Positions 9,077 through 17,493 of a stretch of DNA of 64,000 bases are shown here, piece by piece. The notes beneath the pieces were generated by a model. That model saw only the letters and a list, made by a program, of their open reading frames with translations, was not told the origin of the DNA and searched no databases. A program made the translations under genes and the position numbers. How positions within the stretch are numbered: position 1 is the stretch's first letter; each line of letters starts with the position of its first letter. The stretch comes from NORP240 sp038134485 (GTDB lineage: Bacteria > Pseudomonadota > Gammaproteobacteria > Pseudomonadales > Pseudohongiellaceae), in the NCBI GenBank assembly GCA_038134485.1, contig JAYPVG010000003.1:62001-126000 (forward strand). Direction: 5' to 3'.

Positions 9077-10117
9077 TTACCCCTTATGGTGTAACTGTTT
9101 CTCGTCTTTAGCGGCAAATTCAACATCCAATATCTGTTCGCTTTGTACCAGAGAAGGAACTATGCGGTCTACTGACTCCCCCTCATAGATTACCCGATAC
9201 AGTGCGCTTACGAGCGGCATGAAGACATCCAACTCATCTGCTTTCTGTTTTACTAATTTAAGGGTATTCAATCCCTCTGCTTCCTGTCCAACTGATTTAA
9301 TGGCCTCATCCAGAGTCATCCCATTCCCCAGATTAAATCCGATCCTGTAGTTGCGACTCAGGGGGGTCGAACAGGTCACAATCAGGTCACCAACACCAGC
9401 CAGGCCCAAAAAGGTCATGGGATCAGCACCGAGTTCGCGACCAAATCTGGCCATTTCTGTCAGACTGCGAGTAATCAACATGCTATTGGTGTTATGCCCC
9501 ATGCCTAGCGCCGCTGCCAGACCAGCGACAATGGCATAGATATTTTTCAATGATCCGCCGAGCTCTACACCATAAAAATCGTCATTGCTGAATACGCGAA
9601 AATACTCCGAAGCGAGTATTTGTTTGATAGCCTGCCGAACACTCTCATGCTCACTGGCTATCACCGTTCCGGTGAGATCCCTGCGAGCAATTTCCTTGGC
9701 CAGATTTGGTCCGCTTAATACCCCGACTTTGGCACTCGGCGCTTCCTGGCGCAAAATCTGACTCATTAACATGAAGCTTCCGCGCTCTATGCCCTTGGTG
9801 GTGCTGATCAGCATCGCTTCCGATGGGGCAAAATGGCGCATCAATCGTACTACCGCTCTGAACGAATGACTCGGTACCGCGACAAAAATGACCTCGGCAT
9901 TCGTCACCGCTGTGCGCATGTCGTTGGTAGCTACTACATTCTTGTGCAGATGATAGCCTGGCAGGTATTGGGAATTTTCTCTTGCCTCGTTTACCTGGTG
10001 AGCCATGTCCTTGCTGCGCATCCAGAAAAATACCGGATATCCGTTTTCGGCGATGATATTGGCAATCACCGTGCCAAAGCTCCCACCCCCCAGAACTGCT
10101 ACTCGAATATTTTCCAT
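9077..10117 (-). CDS. gpsA: Glycerol-3-phosphate dehydrogenase [NAD(P)+]
   Basis: 346 residues. It makes sn-glycerol 3-phosphate from dihydroxyacetone phosphate for phospholipid synthesis. The Rossmann loop VLGGGSFGTVIA lies at about residues 8-19. The LSGPNLAKEIA motif carries the catalytic lysine region, ELGGSLKNIYAIVAG is the second conserved lysine block, and NSMLITRSLTEMARFG is characteristic. First gene of a probable gpsA-DUF4389-DUF4892 unit; AGGTAACGGG precedes the ATG. The 199 bases upstream separate it from the end of the nuo operon. Confidence 0.97.
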   Translation of the reverse strand: MENIRVAVLGGGSFGTVIANIIAENGYPVFFWMRSKDMAHQVNEARENSQYLPGYHLHKNVVATNDMRTAVTNAEVIFVAVPSHSFRAVVRLMRHFAPSEAMLISTTKGIERGSFMLMSQILRQEAPSAKVGVLSGPNLAKEIARRDLTGTVIASEHESVRQAIKQILASEYFRVFSNDDFYGVELGGSLKNIYAIVAGLAAALGMGHNTNSMLITRSLTEMARFGRELGADPMTFLGLAGVGDLIVTCSTPLSRNYRIGFNLGNGMTLDEAIKSVGQEAEGLNTLKLVKQKADELDVFMPLVSALYRVIYEGESVDRIVPSLVQSEQILDVEFAAKDEKQLHHKG

Positions 10118-10245
10118 CCCGTTACCTGCACAACTTATTCGTGGCCCAATCTATGATTTCTAATTCATTCTTGAACGGACTATAGGTCACTTTTTTAAAC
10201 CCCTTCAGGAATGCAAAAGTCCTTTTCTTTATTAGGGTCAGATAG

Positions 10246-10280
10246 CGGTCCGAATAAGTCGACATCTGAACTACGGACCG
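10246..10280. other. Inverted repeat between nuoN and gpsA
   Basis: CGGTCCG (10246-10252) and CGGACCG (10274-10280) form a perfect 7-base stem with a 21-base loop, 37 bases from the last nuoN base at 10317. There is no adjacent T-run on either strand. It may be a weak or factor-dependent end to the nuo transcript, or an operator for gpsA; sequence alone does not decide. Confidence 0.35.
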
Positions 10281-10316
10281 AGCTGCAAGCAATTATTACA
10301 ATATCAGGCCGGTAAC

Positions 10317-11789
10317 CTAAACGGAAACCGTGACGGTTTGAAGTAGTGACATCAGGAACGCGGGATAAATTCCCAGCAAAAGTACAGCGACCAGAAGAAT
10401 GGCCAGCACCACATAGGACCCCATGCTAACAACACCAGCGGTCCGCTGGGTCGCGTTCTGCTGAGGTTGCAGCAGCATGCGGTAAACAATTCGCAGATAA
10501 TAATAAATACTGATGCCGCTCCCTACTACCAGCACCATCAGCAATCCCCATAGCGCTCCTTCGACACCAGCCATTACCAGGTAAAACTTGCCGATAAATC
10601 CAACCGTCAAGGGAATACCGGCCAGGGAAAGAAGCATAGCAGTCAACAGGAAACCCAACCACGGCGCGCGCCAGAATAAACCCTGATAGTCTGCAACTGA
10701 GTCTTGCTCGCTTTCACTGCTCGATACTGCCGTAGCAATGCCAAAAGCGCCGAGAGACATCAGCACATAGGCGATGAGATAGAAACTTACTGCCTCAACC
10801 CCAAGCGGAGTGCTGGCGTTGCTCAAAGCGATTAGTGCTATCAGCAGGTATCCCATATGCGCTATGGAAGAATACGCAAGAATCCGTTTGAGGTTTTCCT
10901 GGACCAGAGCGAGAACGTTACCTGCGAGAATTGATAACACTGCGATTACCGAAATCACCGAGACAACGGGAACAAACGATAACGCGTTGGAAGCCACGAT
11001 CAGGCGAAGCAGCAATACCATCATAGCCGCCTTACCAACCGTCGCCAGAAAGGTAGTGGCTGGCAGGGGCGCACCTTCGTAAACGTCCGGCGTCCACATA
11101 TGAAACGGTACCAGTGACAGCTTGAATCCAACCCCTGCGAGCAGAACCACAAGAGGGACAACGAAGTAATTTTCTCCGGTGCCCGGATTTCCATTAACGT
11201 TGATCAGATCAGAAAATTGCAGAGTGCCTGTCTGGGCGTACAGCAATGCTATTCCAAAAAGGATAAACGCTGATGATACGGCAGAGAGAACAAGGTATTT
11301 AACTGACGCCTCCAGCGGAAACTTGGCGGCATTATTACTGTGTATCGGGTAGGCAATCATGGCATACAGAGAAATACTGAGTGTCTCCAATCCCAGAAAA
11401 GCACTGATGAAATGATTGCTACTCACCATGATTAACGCGCCGAGTGATGCGATTAGCAAGAGCAGGTAGAACTCGTCCACATCATCACTGAGTGCTGCAA
11501 GGTAGGGATAGCTGAATACGGCAATGAAGCTGCTCGCGACAAGCACCACTGCAGTAAAAAAGAGACTGAAATTGTCGACCACCAGCAGCGGAGTAATTTG
11601 TTGGCCGGCAAACGGCAAGACAACCACAGTCGCCAGCAAAGCAACGATCAAACCGCCTACCGTCACTGCGCAACTGACTGCATGACTGCGCCTGACCGCG
11701 ATCAGCAGCATGACGAGCACAGTTACACCGGTCACTGCCAGAATAGGCAATAGCGGTATCAGGTCATTAAGTGCTATCGTCGAGTCCAT
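10317..11789 (-). CDS. nuoN: NADH-quinone oxidoreductase subunit N
   Basis: 490 residues, strongly hydrophobic with about 14 membrane segments. It is one of the three antiporter-like proton-pumping subunits of complex I. Conserved polar blocks include SFLGLETLSISLYAM, with the glutamate of the channel, FKLSLVPFHMWTPDVYEG, with the broken-helix lysine, and RILAYSSIAHMGY. Last gene of the nuo operon, 15 bases after the nuoM stop, and the usual final position. Confidence 0.97.
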   Translation of the reverse strand: MDSTIALNDLIPLLPILAVTGVTVLVMLLIAVRRSHAVSCAVTVGGLIVALLATVVVLPFAGQQITPLLVVDNFSLFFTAVVLVASSFIAVFSYPYLAALSDDVDEFYLLLLIASLGALIMVSSNHFISAFLGLETLSISLYAMIAYPIHSNNAAKFPLEASVKYLVLSAVSSAFILFGIALLYAQTGTLQFSDLINVNGNPGTGENYFVVPLVVLLAGVGFKLSLVPFHMWTPDVYEGAPLPATTFLATVGKAAMMVLLLRLIVASNALSFVPVVSVISVIAVLSILAGNVLALVQENLKRILAYSSIAHMGYLLIALIALSNASTPLGVEAVSFYLIAYVLMSLGAFGIATAVSSSESEQDSVADYQGLFWRAPWLGFLLTAMLLSLAGIPLTVGFIGKFYLVMAGVEGALWGLLMVLVVGSGISIYYYLRIVYRMLLQPQQNATQRTAGVVSMGSYVVLAILLVAVLLLGIYPAFLMSLLQTVTVSV

Positions 11790-11804
11790 TTGCTCACCAG
11801 TCTC

Positions 11805-13280
11805 TTACAAAATACTTCCAAGCGTCATTGCCGACAGGTCAAGGAAAGTCTGCGGGTAAATTCCCATCCACACCAGCCCAGCCATCATCGCCAGATAGAA
11901 AATCATTTCTTGACGACTGAGATCCACGAGTGAGGCTTCTTCAATGTGTTCGGTGCGGTATTCCCCCTGAAACACTTTCTGCAAAACCCAGAGAGAGTAA
12001 ACCGAGGCGAAAATCAATCCAAAGGCGGCCACGACTGTCAGTTCAATGTTTACCTGGAACGCTCCCAGCAACGCCAGAAATTCGCCGACGAAGTTGCCCA
12101 GCCCGGGCATACCAAGTGCTGCGATGGAAAAGAACATCGCCACGATGGACATGCGCGGCACTCTTGCCCAAAACCCACCCATATCGCTCATTTCTCTGGT
12201 ATGAATGCGATGCTGTAATCCGCCCGCCAACATGAACAAAGCCGCTGCGCTCAAACCATGAGCCAGCATGGTCATCACTGCTCCCTGGACCGCCTGCTCA
12301 TTCCAGGCAAATACCCCCAGAGTAACGAATCCCATGTGGCTGACACTCGTATAGGCGATTAAACGCTTGAGGTCAGTTTGCGCAAAAGCGACCTTGGCGC
12401 AGTACAAAATGCTTACCGCCGCAAGCGTCATGGCTATCGGTGCGAACTGCTCCGCCGCCTGCGGAAATAGGGGAACCGTGAATCGGATCAGCCCATACGC
12501 CCCGGTCTTGAGCAGAATGCCTGCAAGAATAACGCTGCCGGCAGTTGGGGCCTGACTGTGCGCGTCCGGCAACCAGGAGTGGAATGGCACTGTTGGCAGT
12601 TTGGTACCGAATCCGATAAAAAATCCCAGCATCAGAAGCATTGCCATCGAAGCCCCCAACTCAACATTCTGCAATTCAAAATAATCGAAGCTGAAGTTGC
12701 CGAATTGCAGGAAGTGGTTGAAGGCCATGGCCAGAATCGCTATCAGCATCAGCAAGCCAGATAGCTGGGTAAAAATAAAGAACTTCATTGCGGCATAGTT
12801 CTTATTTTCATGTCCCCAGATCGCAATGATCAAATACATGGGAATAAGCATGACTTCCCAGAAGAAGAAAAACAGGAACAGGTCCAGTGCGATGAAGACA
12901 CCGACAACGCCAGCAAGGGTCCACAGAAGGTTGAAGTAGAAAAACCCAGCTCGATCTTTGATTTCACTCCACGCCGCCCCGACCGCCATAATGCCGAGAA
13001 ACACGGTTAGCAGCACCATTAACAAACTGAGTCCATCCAGGCCTACCTGGAAGTAAATATTAAAGCGCGGCAGCCAATCGGCCTTGAGGTATATCAGCCA
13101 ATCGCCACTGGTGCCAGTTGGAGTCGAGGGAGTAAAGCCCAGAACACCGAGCATTAACAAGGCCGACCCCAATAGTGCTCCCAACGCCACCACTCTGGGC
13201 AGCTTGGGATTGACGAATTCAACCAGCCAGGCAACGAGACCGCCAGCAAACAAGATAACAATCAACAATGCCAGTATCAC
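11805..13280 (-). CDS. nuoM: NADH-quinone oxidoreductase subunit M
   Basis: 491 residues from a GTG at 13280. That GTG overlaps the nuoL TGA (GTGA) and has GGGAG eight bases upstream; an upstream in-frame ATG lies inside nuoL and adds unconserved residues. It is an antiporter-like proton-pumping subunit with about 14 membrane segments. Functional residues can be placed: Glu142 in FFFWEVMLIP, Lys227 in GFGTKLPTVPFHSWLPDAH, and the LIAYTSVSHMGF block. Translationally coupled to nuoL. Confidence 0.96.
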   Translation of the reverse strand: MILALLIVILFAGGLVAWLVEFVNPKLPRVVALGALLGSALLMLGVLGFTPSTPTGTSGDWLIYLKADWLPRFNIYFQVGLDGLSLLMVLLTVFLGIMAVGAAWSEIKDRAGFFYFNLLWTLAGVVGVFIALDLFLFFFFWEVMLIPMYLIIAIWGHENKNYAAMKFFIFTQLSGLLMLIAILAMAFNHFLQFGNFSFDYFELQNVELGASMAMLLMLGFFIGFGTKLPTVPFHSWLPDAHSQAPTAGSVILAGILLKTGAYGLIRFTVPLFPQAAEQFAPIAMTLAAVSILYCAKVAFAQTDLKRLIAYTSVSHMGFVTLGVFAWNEQAVQGAVMTMLAHGLSAAALFMLAGGLQHRIHTREMSDMGGFWARVPRMSIVAMFFSIAALGMPGLGNFVGEFLALLGAFQVNIELTVVAAFGLIFASVYSLWVLQKVFQGEYRTEHIEEASLVDLSRQEMIFYLAMMAGLVWMGIYPQTFLDLSAMTLGSIL

Positions 13281-15124
13281 AGCAGCACTCCCAGGGCCAT
13301 CAGTATGACGACGCCCGCCATGAAACTTGCTGCGTACCATCTAAGATACCCGGTCTGGGTACGCACCAGCATTCTGTTGAAGAGACTTGTTAAACTGACC
13401 AGAACGCCAACTAGTAAGTCAATGATGTCTTTCTTGTTTATCCGCGCCAAGGTAATAAAAGGCGAAACAAAAATTGTCTGGTAAAGCCTGTCCATTCCCC
13501 AGCCACTGAACCAGAACTTGTGCAGGCTGGAACCGAGGCTGGAAGAAACAAGCTTCTCTGCCGACCAGGTCCTGGAGAAGAAAAACAGGTAGGCGACACC
13601 CACGCCAATGATCGGCACAGCTACCATCAAGCCGTGTATGACGGCGCTCACGTGGTGCTCCTCATGGGCAGCCTCACCGTGACTGAATACAGCGTCAACG
13701 GGGATATGAATAAACCCACCCACCAGTGCCAGCACTGCAAGGATGATCAGCGGCGCCGCCATGTTGAAGCCGGTAACCTCCTTGGCGGGGTGGTGGTTTT
13801 CTCCAAAAAAGACCACGAATACCAGGCGAAAACTGTATATCGCGGTAAAAAAAGCACCGATCACACCCCCTAGCCAAAGCACTGCCCCGCTACCACCACT
13901 TTCCAGTGCAGCAAGCAGAATTTCGTCCTTGCTAAAGTAACCTGAGGTAAACGGCAGGGCTGTGAGAGCAGCGCTGCCAATAACAAACGACCAGAATGCT
14001 ACTGGGAGATACTTGCGCATACCCCCCATCTTGAAAATATCGTGCTCGTGGTGGAGGCTAAGTATGACTGTACCTGCAGCAAGGAACAAAAGAGCTTTGA
14101 AGAAGGCATGTGTCATGAGGTGAAATACTGCGGCAGACCAGGCCCCAACTCCCAATCCGAGAAACATGTAACCAATCTGACTAATCGTCGAATATGCCAG
14201 TATGCGCTTGATATCATGCTGGGTAAGCGCAGTGAATCCCGCCATCAACAATGTAATCAAGCCCACCCAGGCGACTAGCGCCTGTACCCCGGGGGCAAGT
14301 TCAAACAGAATGTGGGTACGGGCAATTAGGTAAACCCCGGCGGTTACCATGGTGGCAGCGTGGATCAAGGCGCTGATCGGCGTAGGACCCGCCATGGCGT
14401 CCGGCAGCCAGGTTTGCAATGGCAACTGGGCAGATTTTCCGACAGCGCCACCGAGCAGCAATAACGATGCCGCGACAGCGATTCCAGAGCCTACTGCCCA
14501 CTGCTCCTGGGCATTATGCATAAGATCCTGAATGTTTAGCGTGCCCAGCTGGGAGAATAGCAGGAACAGGCCAATCGCCATCGAGGTATCCCCAACCCTG
14601 GTAACAACAAATGCTTTTCGGGCCGCGTAGCCGTTGGCAGGGTTCTCATACCAGAAGCCGATTAACAGATAGCTGCATAATCCGACTCCCTCCCATCCCA
14701 GATAAAGAAGCACCAGGTTATCCGCCAGAACTAGCACAAGCATGGCCGATACAAACAGGTTCATGTAAGCGAAGAAGCGGCTGTAGCTGGGATCGTCTAT
14801 CATGAAGCCGGTCGAATACAGATGAATCAGGAATCCGACTCCACTGATAATGAGGATCATCACCACAGTGAGACCATCAAGATAGAACGAAAATCCCGAA
14901 CTGAAACCGCCAGCTATCATCCAGCTCCACAGAGCAATCTGAAAACTTTCCTCGCCCGAGCCAAGAAACTGATAGCTGGCGAGCGCAGCCACTACAAACG
15001 CCAGGCCGACAGATCCAGCGCCTACAACAGCGACCACGGACTTGGGCAGGCTCCCGCCAGTTAGGGCCAGGATCAGGAATCCTGCCAAGGGCAAAGCGGG
15101 CAATAACCAGAGTAATTCAAGCAC
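13277..15124 (-). CDS. nuoL: NADH-quinone oxidoreductase subunit L
   Basis: 615 residues, the usual length, with about 16 membrane segments including the long lateral amphipathic helix near the C-terminus. It is the distal proton-pumping antiporter-like subunit of complex I. Key sites are Glu145 in YLGWEGVGLCSYLLIGFW and Lys230 in AVGKSAQLPLQTWLPDAM, followed by GPTPISALIHAATMVTAG and the RILAYSTISQIGYM helix. Its stop overlaps the nuoM start; nuoK lies 9 bases upstream. Confidence 0.98.
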   Translation of the reverse strand: MLELLWLLPALPLAGFLILALTGGSLPKSVVAVVGAGSVGLAFVVAALASYQFLGSGEESFQIALWSWMIAGGFSSGFSFYLDGLTVVMILIISGVGFLIHLYSTGFMIDDPSYSRFFAYMNLFVSAMLVLVLADNLVLLYLGWEGVGLCSYLLIGFWYENPANGYAARKAFVVTRVGDTSMAIGLFLLFSQLGTLNIQDLMHNAQEQWAVGSGIAVAASLLLLGGAVGKSAQLPLQTWLPDAMAGPTPISALIHAATMVTAGVYLIARTHILFELAPGVQALVAWVGLITLLMAGFTALTQHDIKRILAYSTISQIGYMFLGLGVGAWSAAVFHLMTHAFFKALLFLAAGTVILSLHHEHDIFKMGGMRKYLPVAFWSFVIGSAALTALPFTSGYFSKDEILLAALESGGSGAVLWLGGVIGAFFTAIYSFRLVFVVFFGENHHPAKEVTGFNMAAPLIILAVLALVGGFIHIPVDAVFSHGEAAHEEHHVSAVIHGLMVAVPIIGVGVAYLFFFSRTWSAEKLVSSSLGSSLHKFWFSGWGMDRLYQTIFVSPFITLARINKKDIIDLLVGVLVSLTSLFNRMLVRTQTGYLRWYAASFMAGVVILMALGVLL

Positions 15125-15133
15125 AGTCTTCTA

Positions 15134-15442
15134 CTATCCTTTCATCTGAGTTAGCACGTTAATATCGACGGTCTGGAACTTACGATACATCTGGATGATC
15201 AGCCCCAGGCCTACCGCTACCTCTGCGGCAGCAAGAGTCAGTATCATCAGGAACATGATTTGCCCGTCGGCATGGCCCCATCTGGCAGAGGCCGCGACAA
15301 ACGCCAGTCCACAGGCGTTCAACATAATTTCCAGGCACATCAGCACGAACACGATGTTACGACGAGTGAGTACACCTATCAGCCCCAACGCAAACAGCAT
15401 CGCGGCCAGTATCAATCCATGTTCGAGGGGTATTGCCTGCAT
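15134..15442 (-). CDS. nuoK: NADH-quinone oxidoreductase subunit K
   Basis: 102 residues, three membrane helices. Conserved complex I residues lie in LMCLEIMLNACGLAFV (first buried glutamate) and LTLAAAEVAVGLGL (second glutamate); these glutamates form part of the central membrane-arm proton path. RRNIVFVLM at the helix start is typical. 60 bases separate its start from the nuoJ stop and 9 bases its stop from nuoL. Confidence 0.96.
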   Translation of the reverse strand: MQAIPLEHGLILAAMLFALGLIGVLTRRNIVFVLMCLEIMLNACGLAFVAASARWGHADGQIMFLMILTLAAAEVAVGLGLIIQMYRKFQTVDINVLTQMKG

Positions 15443-15502
15443 TACCTGCTATTTCCTGTCCAACCTATAGTCATCGTTCTTGGAATTGCTTACTGTTCTT
15501 CT

Positions 15503-15985
15503 TTACTTCTTGGCCAGGTGGTATGCACCAACAAGGCCTGCCAATAAAAGTACCGATGCGATTTCCACCGCGAGCACGTAGGGTCCGAAGAGGGCGAGGC
15601 CGACCTCTCTCACACCCACCTCGACCCCGCTGACATTCGCTTGCTGCTGGGACGCTACATTGATAAGTTGCGCGACCAGAGCCGCAGCCATAAGCACCGG
15701 AGCAATCCAGATGCGCTTTTCTAACCAGCTTTTTTCCTGCTCTCTGCTCCGCTGACCAAGGTTCAGCATCATAATGACAAAGAGAAATAGCACCATGATC
15801 GCTCCAGCATAGACAATTGCTTCCAGCATTGCTGCGAAAGGCGCTCCAAGGGTGTAGAAGATTACGGCCACCGCGAGCAGAGACAGAATGAGATAAAGAA
15901 GCGCGTGAACCACATTCGTCTGAATAATCACAGCAAGCGTCGAAATCAGGGCTACCGAGGCAGCCAGGTAAAAGAGCACAGTCAC
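15503..15985 (-). CDS. nuoJ: NADH-quinone oxidoreductase subunit J
   Basis: 160 residues with about five membrane helices. It is the complex I membrane-arm subunit that contains the pi-bulge helix next to NuoK and NuoA. The conserved AIVYAGAIMVLFLFVIMMLN helix is present at about residues 55-75, and the C-terminus ends LVGAYHLAKK as in relatives. Translation starts at a GTG overlapping the nuoI stop (GTGA at 15982-15985), so it is probably coupled to nuoI. Confidence 0.95.
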   Translation of the reverse strand: MTVLFYLAASVALISTLAVIIQTNVVHALLYLILSLLAVAVIFYTLGAPFAAMLEAIVYAGAIMVLFLFVIMMLNLGQRSREQEKSWLEKRIWIAPVLMAAALVAQLINVASQQQANVSGVEVGVREVGLALFGPYVLAVEIASVLLLAGLVGAYHLAKK

Positions 15986-16521
15986 GGCAGCAAACTCCTT
16001 ACGTCGACTGGCGGCGCTTCATTTTGGGCTTCTCCCTTATCCTTACCGCCAATTGCCATGCCGGCGACCCGGTAGAAGTTATAATCGTGATATTTCCCGG
16101 TACCATTGATCAATAAATCTTCCTTTTCCCACACCATATCCTGACGCACATATTCGGCCATTTCGAAATCGGGTGTGAGCTGAATAGCATTGGTCGGACA
16201 GGCTTCCTCACAAAAACCGCACATGATGCAGCGGGAAAAATTAATTCGGAAAAACTCGGGATACCAGCGTCCATTCTCGTCCTCTGCTTTCTGCAGAGCA
16301 ATACAGTCGACCGGACAGGCCACGGCGCACAGATTACAGGCGACACAACGCTCTTCGCCGTCCGGGTCACGGCTGAGAATTATGCGACCCCGCCAACGCG
16401 GAAACATATAGGGTTGTTCGTCTGGATACTCGACTGTATCGGTCTTGTCGAACATGTGCACGAATACCCGCCACAGGGTGACTAGCTGACTGGTAAAGGT
16501 ATCCTTGATTAATTGAAACAT
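15982..16521 (-). CDS. nuoI: NADH-quinone oxidoreductase subunit I
   Basis: 179 residues. It carries the two 4Fe-4S clusters N6a and N6b, bound by two CxxCxxCxxxCP motifs: cysteines 59, 62, 65, 69 and 98, 101, 104, 108. The YMFPRWRGRIILSRDPDGEERC lead-in is split here into the PRWRGR and RDPDGEERC blocks, both typical of the gammaproteobacterial form. It is peripheral to the membrane, linking NuoG to NuoB. It starts 6 bases after nuoH and overlaps nuoJ by 4 bases. Confidence 0.98.
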   Translation of the reverse strand: MFQLIKDTFTSQLVTLWRVFVHMFDKTDTVEYPDEQPYMFPRWRGRIILSRDPDGEERCVACNLCAVACPVDCIALQKAEDENGRWYPEFFRINFSRCIMCGFCEEACPTNAIQLTPDFEMAEYVRQDMVWEKEDLLINGTGKYHDYNFYRVAGMAIGGKDKGEAQNEAPPVDVRSLLP

Positions 16522-16527
16522 AGCGTA

Positions 16528-17490
16528 CTAGCCTCCGCTTCCGAGCAGGATTACCGCGCCCGTGACGAGCAGGTTTAGCAATGACAACGGCAGTAAGAAC
16601 AGCCAGCCATAGCGCATAAGCTGGTCATAGCGCGGACGGGGGATGGCTGCCCGCAGCAAAATGAAAAACGCGATAAAAACGCCCGCTTTTATTGCAAACC
16701 AGACGATTGGAGGCAATAAAGCCGGGCCTAACCAGCCGCCAAAAAACAACACTGTGATCAGCGACGAAATAAGTACCAGTCCCAGGTATTCTCCGACGAA
16801 GAACATGCCAAATTTCATGCCTGAATATTCGGTATGATAACCGGCTACTATTTCCTGCTCTGCCTCAGGAATGTCGAACGGCAATCGATGGCTCTCTGCG
16901 ACGCCGGCAATCAAAAATATGATGAAGCCAATTATCTGAGGAATGACATACCAGCCGCCTTGTTGCGCCAATACGATCTCTCTCAAGTTGAAACTGCCCG
17001 CAAGGGCGACCACCCCAAGGATCGAGATGCCCATGAACACTTCATAGCTAACCATTTGAGCCGCTGCCCGCAAGCTTCCCAATAGCGCATATTTATTGTC
17101 GGAGGAAAGGCCTCCCAACATTACACTGTAGGCACCCAACGATGCCATCGCGAGCACGAAAAGCACGCCTATGTTGGAGTCGACGATTCCAATTCCCGGC
17201 GCAAAAGGGATAACGCTGAAGCTCATCAGCACCACCGTCATGATGATCGTTGGTGCCAACACAAAACTGAGTTTGTCGGCAAACGGCGGAACCCAATCTT
17301 CCTTGGTAAAAATTTTCAGCATATCTGCGACAACCTGGAGTAGCCCCAGTGGTCCCACCCGGTTCGGGCCCAATCTTTCCTGCCAGATTCCTAGCAAGCG
17401 TCTTTCGACCCATATAAGCATAGCCGCGACGCCCACAACGACCAGCAGGATGCTAAGAATGCTCAAGGTTGATCCCACTTCCCAGGTCAT
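16528..17490 (-). CDS. nuoH: NADH-quinone oxidoreductase subunit H
   Basis: 320 residues with about eight membrane helices. It links the quinone chamber to the membrane arm. Conserved elements are WVERRLLGIWQERLGPNRVGP near the N-terminus (the WxERRxL and QxRxGPN elements), the acidic quinone-channel loop AESHRLPFDIPEAEQEIVAGYH split across LPFDIPEAEQE and GYHTEYSGMKF, and RAAIPRPRYDQLM near the C-terminus. Its ATG lies 3 bases from the nuoG stop. Confidence 0.97.
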   Translation of the reverse strand: MTWEVGSTLSILSILLVVVGVAAMLIWVERRLLGIWQERLGPNRVGPLGLLQVVADMLKIFTKEDWVPPFADKLSFVLAPTIIMTVVLMSFSVIPFAPGIGIVDSNIGVLFVLAMASLGAYSVMLGGLSSDNKYALLGSLRAAAQMVSYEVFMGISILGVVALAGSFNLREIVLAQQGGWYVIPQIIGFIIFLIAGVAESHRLPFDIPEAEQEIVAGYHTEYSGMKFGMFFVGEYLGLVLISSLITVLFFGGWLGPALLPPIVWFAIKAGVFIAFFILLRAAIPRPRYDQLMRYGWLFLLPLSLLNLLVTGAVILLGSGG

Positions 17491-17493
17491 GCC